Below, piece after piece: positions 6,609-9,613 of a stretch of 9,613 bases of DNA (position 1 is the stretch's first letter; every line of letters starts with the position of its first letter). The translations under genes were made by a program, and so were the position numbers. This DNA comes from a bacterium (GTDB lineage: Bacteria > Planctomycetota > UBA11346), in contig JAIFKN010000010.1 of assembly GCA_020049615.1 (NCBI GenBank), forward strand, positions 1-9,613. The letters run 5' to 3'. The notes below the pieces were generated by a model. The model was not told the origin of the DNA. It saw nothing but the letters and a program-made list of their open reading frames with translations, and ran no database searches.

Positions 6609-9581
6609 CCACGGACGCAGGGCCAGCCCCGGCCGCTCGAGCAGCACGCCGGGCTGGGCCGGACGCTCGCGCCGGGCGAGGCGGTAGGCCTCCTCTTCGC
6701 CCAGGGTCGAGGCGTCCTCGGCGTCTCCGCCCAGCGGATGCAGGAGCCAGTCCTGCGGCCGGAGACGGCGGCTCTCCCATGGCTCGCTCTCGGAGAGGCT
6801 GCGCCGGGCGAAGACGTGGAGGCGCGCGCCGGGGCGGAACTTCAGCAGAGCGATGGAGAGGTCGTCCCGCTCGCGCGACAGCCGCAGGGCCAGCGGCTCG
6901 GCCGGGGTGGTGCGCCCGGCATGCAGGGCGTCGGCGAGGACGATGGCGCCGAGGCCGTCGGGATCGGGGCCGTTCCGGCCTTCGGCGACCTGCAGGCGGT
7001 GGAAGACGCCATCGCCCACGAGTTCGTAGGTGCCGGGCGGCAGCGGCCCGACCACGGTCGCGGTCCCGTCCTGGGCCAGGCCGCCCTCCACCGGGCCATG
7101 CAGGCGGGAGGTGCGTTCCTCGCCATGGAAATGCAGCAGGCGCGGCTTGCTCCCCACCGGCAGGAACAGGCGCAGCGTGGCCCCCGCGGGCAGCAGGGTC
7201 GCCCCGCTCGGCGAGGATGCCGCCTGATCCGGCTGCGGCACGGTGAACCAGCGGTTGACCCGATCATCCACGCGCAGGCAGCCCACCTGCGGCAGCCGCC
7301 CGAGATCGATCACGCCATGCGCATCGCTGATCAGATCGACCGTCAGCGGCTGCTTCAGCCAGCGGTGATACAGCATGATGGCGACGTGCCGTTCCGGACG
7401 GGGCTGGCCGCCGCGCCCGAGGACCAGCATGCGGAAGCCGCCGGCGTCGCCGATCAGGCGCAGATCATCGACCGCGGCGGAGGTGCGGATCCGTCCGGCC
7501 TCCACCCGTCCGCTGTGCGACACCTCGCGCCGGCCGTCGGGGGTGTCGAGCAGGCCGTCCAGCCGCCAGGCGATCGCGGCCAGCCGCCGCGGCACGAGGA
7601 AGCGCACCACCGTCTCGGCGTCCGGCTTCTCGCTGCCCGCGAGGTCGAGGCTGCTGATGACCGTCGCCTGGTCGTCATCCGTCGTGGTGATGGTCAGCCG
7701 TGGCTGCTTGAGCGCATCCGGCTTGGCGCGCTGGTCGTCGAGCCACAGGCTCCAGTCGAGCAGGGCCGTGGCGGTGGAGCCGCCGGCCAGCTGATCGGTA
7801 TCGAGGATGAACTGCGCGTTCAGGACGGCTTTGCGCGGTTCGGCGGCATGGCTCAGGCTCAGCGAACGGCCCTGGTGCACGATGGCCAGGGCGCTGGCGG
7901 CCTCGCGCTCGGCGCCGAAGGGCAGGCGCGGCGGACGGAGCATACCGCTGGCGTCGGCGCGCAGGTCCTCGCCGCGGAACCGCGCCTGGGCGCCCGGGCA
8001 TGGGCGGCCGTCCTCGTCGATGATCAGGTAGCCGCCGGCGACCGGCAGCGCATCGAGCCAGCCGCAGCGCACCAGCGCGCGGACGCGCTGGTTGCCGGCG
8101 ATCAGCTCGACGATCCACGCCCCGGCCCCGGTGCACTCGGGCAAGGCGACGGCGAGGCGGTGGCGGCGTAGCGGATCGTCGGCCAGCGGCAGGCTGCGCT
8201 CATGCGCCGGCATGCAGCCATCGAGATCCATGCCCGGGCGCACGCGTCCGGGGTGCTCGGCGACGATCTGCGGGTCGAGCGGGAAGATGCGCACCAGCAG
8301 GCTGGTCGTGCCGCTGGCGGTGACGGTCAGCGCCACCGCCTCACCTGGCCGGCGGCGGACCTCGGCGCCGATCGCCGCCAGCCGGACTTCGTTGCGCCAG
8401 CGCTCGACCTGCCCGCCATCGGCGGTCTGGCCGGCGATGCCGGCGCCCAGGCGGGCGCGCAGGTGCAGCGAGGCCAGTTCGCGCGCCTCGACCAGCGCGG
8501 CCCAGGCCGACGGTTCGGCCTGACCGGCGAGCTGGTCGAGCAGGCAGCGGTCGGCGAGCAGCTTCGCCTCGTGCTCGTCGGGAGGGGGCAGGCCGATGCG
8601 ATCGCCGCCCGGCCAGGCCGGCTCGGACTTGCCCTTCGCCGCCGGTGCTGTCGCTGCCGCGGCCCGGCCGAGGGCGAGCCAGGCGCGCAGGGCGGGCCCG
8701 GTGTCGGCGCCGGCCTCGTCGGCGAGGCGCAGCCGCCACCACGCCGCGGCTCGGCGCAGCTCGCCGGCGTCGGCAGGCAGATCGGCGGCGAAGCGGGCCA
8801 GATCGTCGGCCCGGCGCAGGCGCTCCGCGGGTCCGTCCGCCCGGGCGCCGTCCTCGGCCAGGCGGGCCGCCAGCCAGCAGTCGACGAAGGCGCGGTCGGA
8901 ACGCAGGCGCGGCACCTGTCCGGCCAGGGCATCGAGCACCGGCCGGCCGAGCCGCTCGCGCAGCTGCAGGGCGGAGAAGTCCGGTCGGGATTCGTCGGCG
9001 AAGGCCTTGGCCAGCAGCCGGTCCAGCTGGGGATGGAACGGCGCGCCGAGGGCGTTGAGCACCGCCATCGCTTCGCCGCCGGCGATCTGCTCGACGGCCA
9101 GATGCTCCAGCCCGAGCGGACTCAGTCCGGCGTGCCCCTCGCGGCGCAACGTTTCGGTGAGCAGCCGCGGCCCATCGAGGAGCAACGGATCGAGCGCCGT
9201 GGGCAGACCACCGCCGGCCGGAGCCCCGGCCGGCGCGGCCTCGGGCGCGCCGCCGAGCTGGCGCAGCCGGGCCAGCGAGCCCGCACGATCCGCATCCCAG
9301 CCGAGCAGGGCCTGGCGCCAGCGCAGCCGGTCGGCCAGCGCCTGGTCGGTGCGGGCGATGATCTCGATCAGCGCCTCGGCCTCGGCAAGCTTCCCGCTGT
9401 GCTGCAGCAGCAGGGCCTGGTGCCAGTTGCGCTCGCGGCTGCCCGGCGGCAGCGCCGCGACGGCCGCTGCACGGTCGGGCGCCAGCACCACCCGTTCGAG
9501 CGCCGCCAGTTCGGCATCGAGTGGTTCGGCGGCGGAGGCGATGGCGGCGAGGAACGGGAGGGCGATGAGGTGGCGGAACAT
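6600..9581 (-). CDS. N-terminal half of a giant secreted macroglobulin-like protein
   Basis: A 993-residue product with a signal peptide: MFRH, a hydrophobic core (5-15) and cleavage near ASAA/EP (about 18). A helical, TPR-like region follows (about 52-95), then a long Ala/Leu/Arg-rich helical stretch to about 375. The second half is beta-rich. Residues 514-553 (GGYLIIDEDGRPCPGAQARF, then a DASG turn) look like an Ig-like or carboxypeptidase-regulatory domain. The block 718-762, with LGRGGQPRP, LYHRWLKQPL and SDAHGVIDLGRL, has the pattern of bacterial alpha-2-macroglobulin MG domains. GPLPPGTYELVGDG (845-858) is another beta domain. The C-terminal LLERPGLALRPW (980-991) matches a block that in relatives I recall lies mid-protein, just before a Gly-rich linker, yet here the frame stops two codons later. 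The product should be exported and act in the periplasm or envelope. No bait region, thioester or enzyme motif is visible. The start at 9581 is set by the signal peptide; no Shine-Dalgarno is apparent. Function is unknown. Confidence 0.85.
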   Translation of the reverse strand: MFRHLIALPFLAAIASAAEPLDAELAALERVVLAPDRAAAVAALPPGSRERNWHQALLLQHSGKLAEAEALIEIIARTDQALADRLRWRQALLGWDADRAGSLARLRQLGGAPEAAPAGAPAGGGLPTALDPLLLDGPRLLTETLRREGHAGLSPLGLEHLAVEQIAGGEAMAVLNALGAPFHPQLDRLLAKAFADESRPDFSALQLRERLGRPVLDALAGQVPRLRSDRAFVDCWLAARLAEDGARADGPAERLRRADDLARFAADLPADAGELRRAAAWWRLRLADEAGADTGPALRAWLALGRAAAATAPAAKGKSEPAWPGGDRIGLPPPDEHEAKLLADRCLLDQLAGQAEPSAWAALVEARELASLHLRARLGAGIAGQTADGGQVERWRNEVRLAAIGAEVRRRPGEAVALTVTASGTTSLLVRIFPLDPQIVAEHPGRVRPGMDLDGCMPAHERSLPLADDPLRRHRLAVALPECTGAGAWIVELIAGNQRVRALVRCGWLDALPVAGGYLIIDEDGRPCPGAQARFRGEDLRADASGMLRPPRLPFGAEREAASALAIVHQGRSLSLSHAAEPRKAVLNAQFILDTDQLAGGSTATALLDWSLWLDDQRAKPDALKQPRLTITTTDDDQATVISSLDLAGSEKPDAETVVRFLVPRRLAAIAWRLDGLLDTPDGRREVSHSGRVEAGRIRTSAAVDDLRLIGDAGGFRMLVLGRGGQPRPERHVAIMLYHRWLKQPLTVDLISDAHGVIDLGRLPQVGCLRVDDRVNRWFTVPQPDQAASSPSGATLLPAGATLRLFLPVGSKPRLLHFHGEERTSRLHGPVEGGLAQDGTATVVGPLPPGTYELVGDGVFHRLQVAEGRNGPDPDGLGAIVLADALHAGRTTPAEPLALRLSRERDDLSIALLKFRPGARLHVFARRSLSESEPWESRRLRPQDWLLHPLGGDAEDASTLGEEEAYRLARRERPAQPGVLLERPGLALRPWHE

Positions 9582-9613
9582 GGCAGGGTGAACTCTGCCG
9601 GGCGGGATCCGTT

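Noticed and set aside
5336..8171. Long plus-strand frames (636 and 665 codons) opposite the large genes
   Set aside because: They show Arg/Ala/Gly-rich shadow composition with no domain signal; the minus-strand products have recognisable family blocks.
9582..9599. Small hairpin (GGCAG...CTGCC) just before the first large gene
   Set aside because: A 5-bp stem with an 8-base loop is common by chance at this GC content, and there is too little upstream sequence to judge a regulatory role.

Overview
This window comes from a high-GC bacterial chromosome (about 70% G+C by eye). Every gene I can support lies on the minus strand, so transcription runs from base 9613 towards base 1. I see no mobile element, CRISPR array, phage gene or defence system. 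The best lineage guess is Planctomycetota or a related phylum. This rests on the two large envelope-type proteins, which match from memory a giant protein family I associate with planctomycetes and Bacteroidota, and on the lack of clear Shine-Dalgarno sequences at all five starts. The guess is an inference and only moderately secure.

Layout in transcription order. (1) 9581-6600 and 6607-3587 are two long genes of 993 and 1006 codons that overlap by 8 bases in different frames. Together they look like the two halves of one secreted protein of about 2000 residues with macroglobulin-like beta domains. Only the first half has a signal peptide, and the break falls at a glycine-rich linker. (2) 3555-2776 encodes an inositol-monophosphatase-family enzyme starting 31 bases after the second large gene. 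(3) 2741-2650 is a tRNA-Ser gene with anticodon GCU and an encoded CCA, followed directly by an intrinsic terminator (2642-2611). (4) 2582-456 encodes a glycoside hydrolase family 52 beta-xylosidase with both catalytic carboxylates recognisable. (5) 459-46 encodes a small secreted protein whose ATG overlaps the GH52 stop in an ATGA junction. It resembles the front part of DUF1570/peptidase-MA-like proteins and may be truncated.

There are probably two transcription units: large protein halves, phosphatase and tRNA ending at the terminator, then the xylosidase and small secreted protein. The GH52 enzyme has no signal peptide and should act in the cytoplasm on imported xylo-oligosaccharides. No transporter or other xylan gene is visible here. 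The main point of interest is the split giant protein, which could be an assembly error, a recent mutation, a genuine gene fission or a recoding site. There is no non-coding stretch longer than about 45 bases apart from the tRNA/terminator region.
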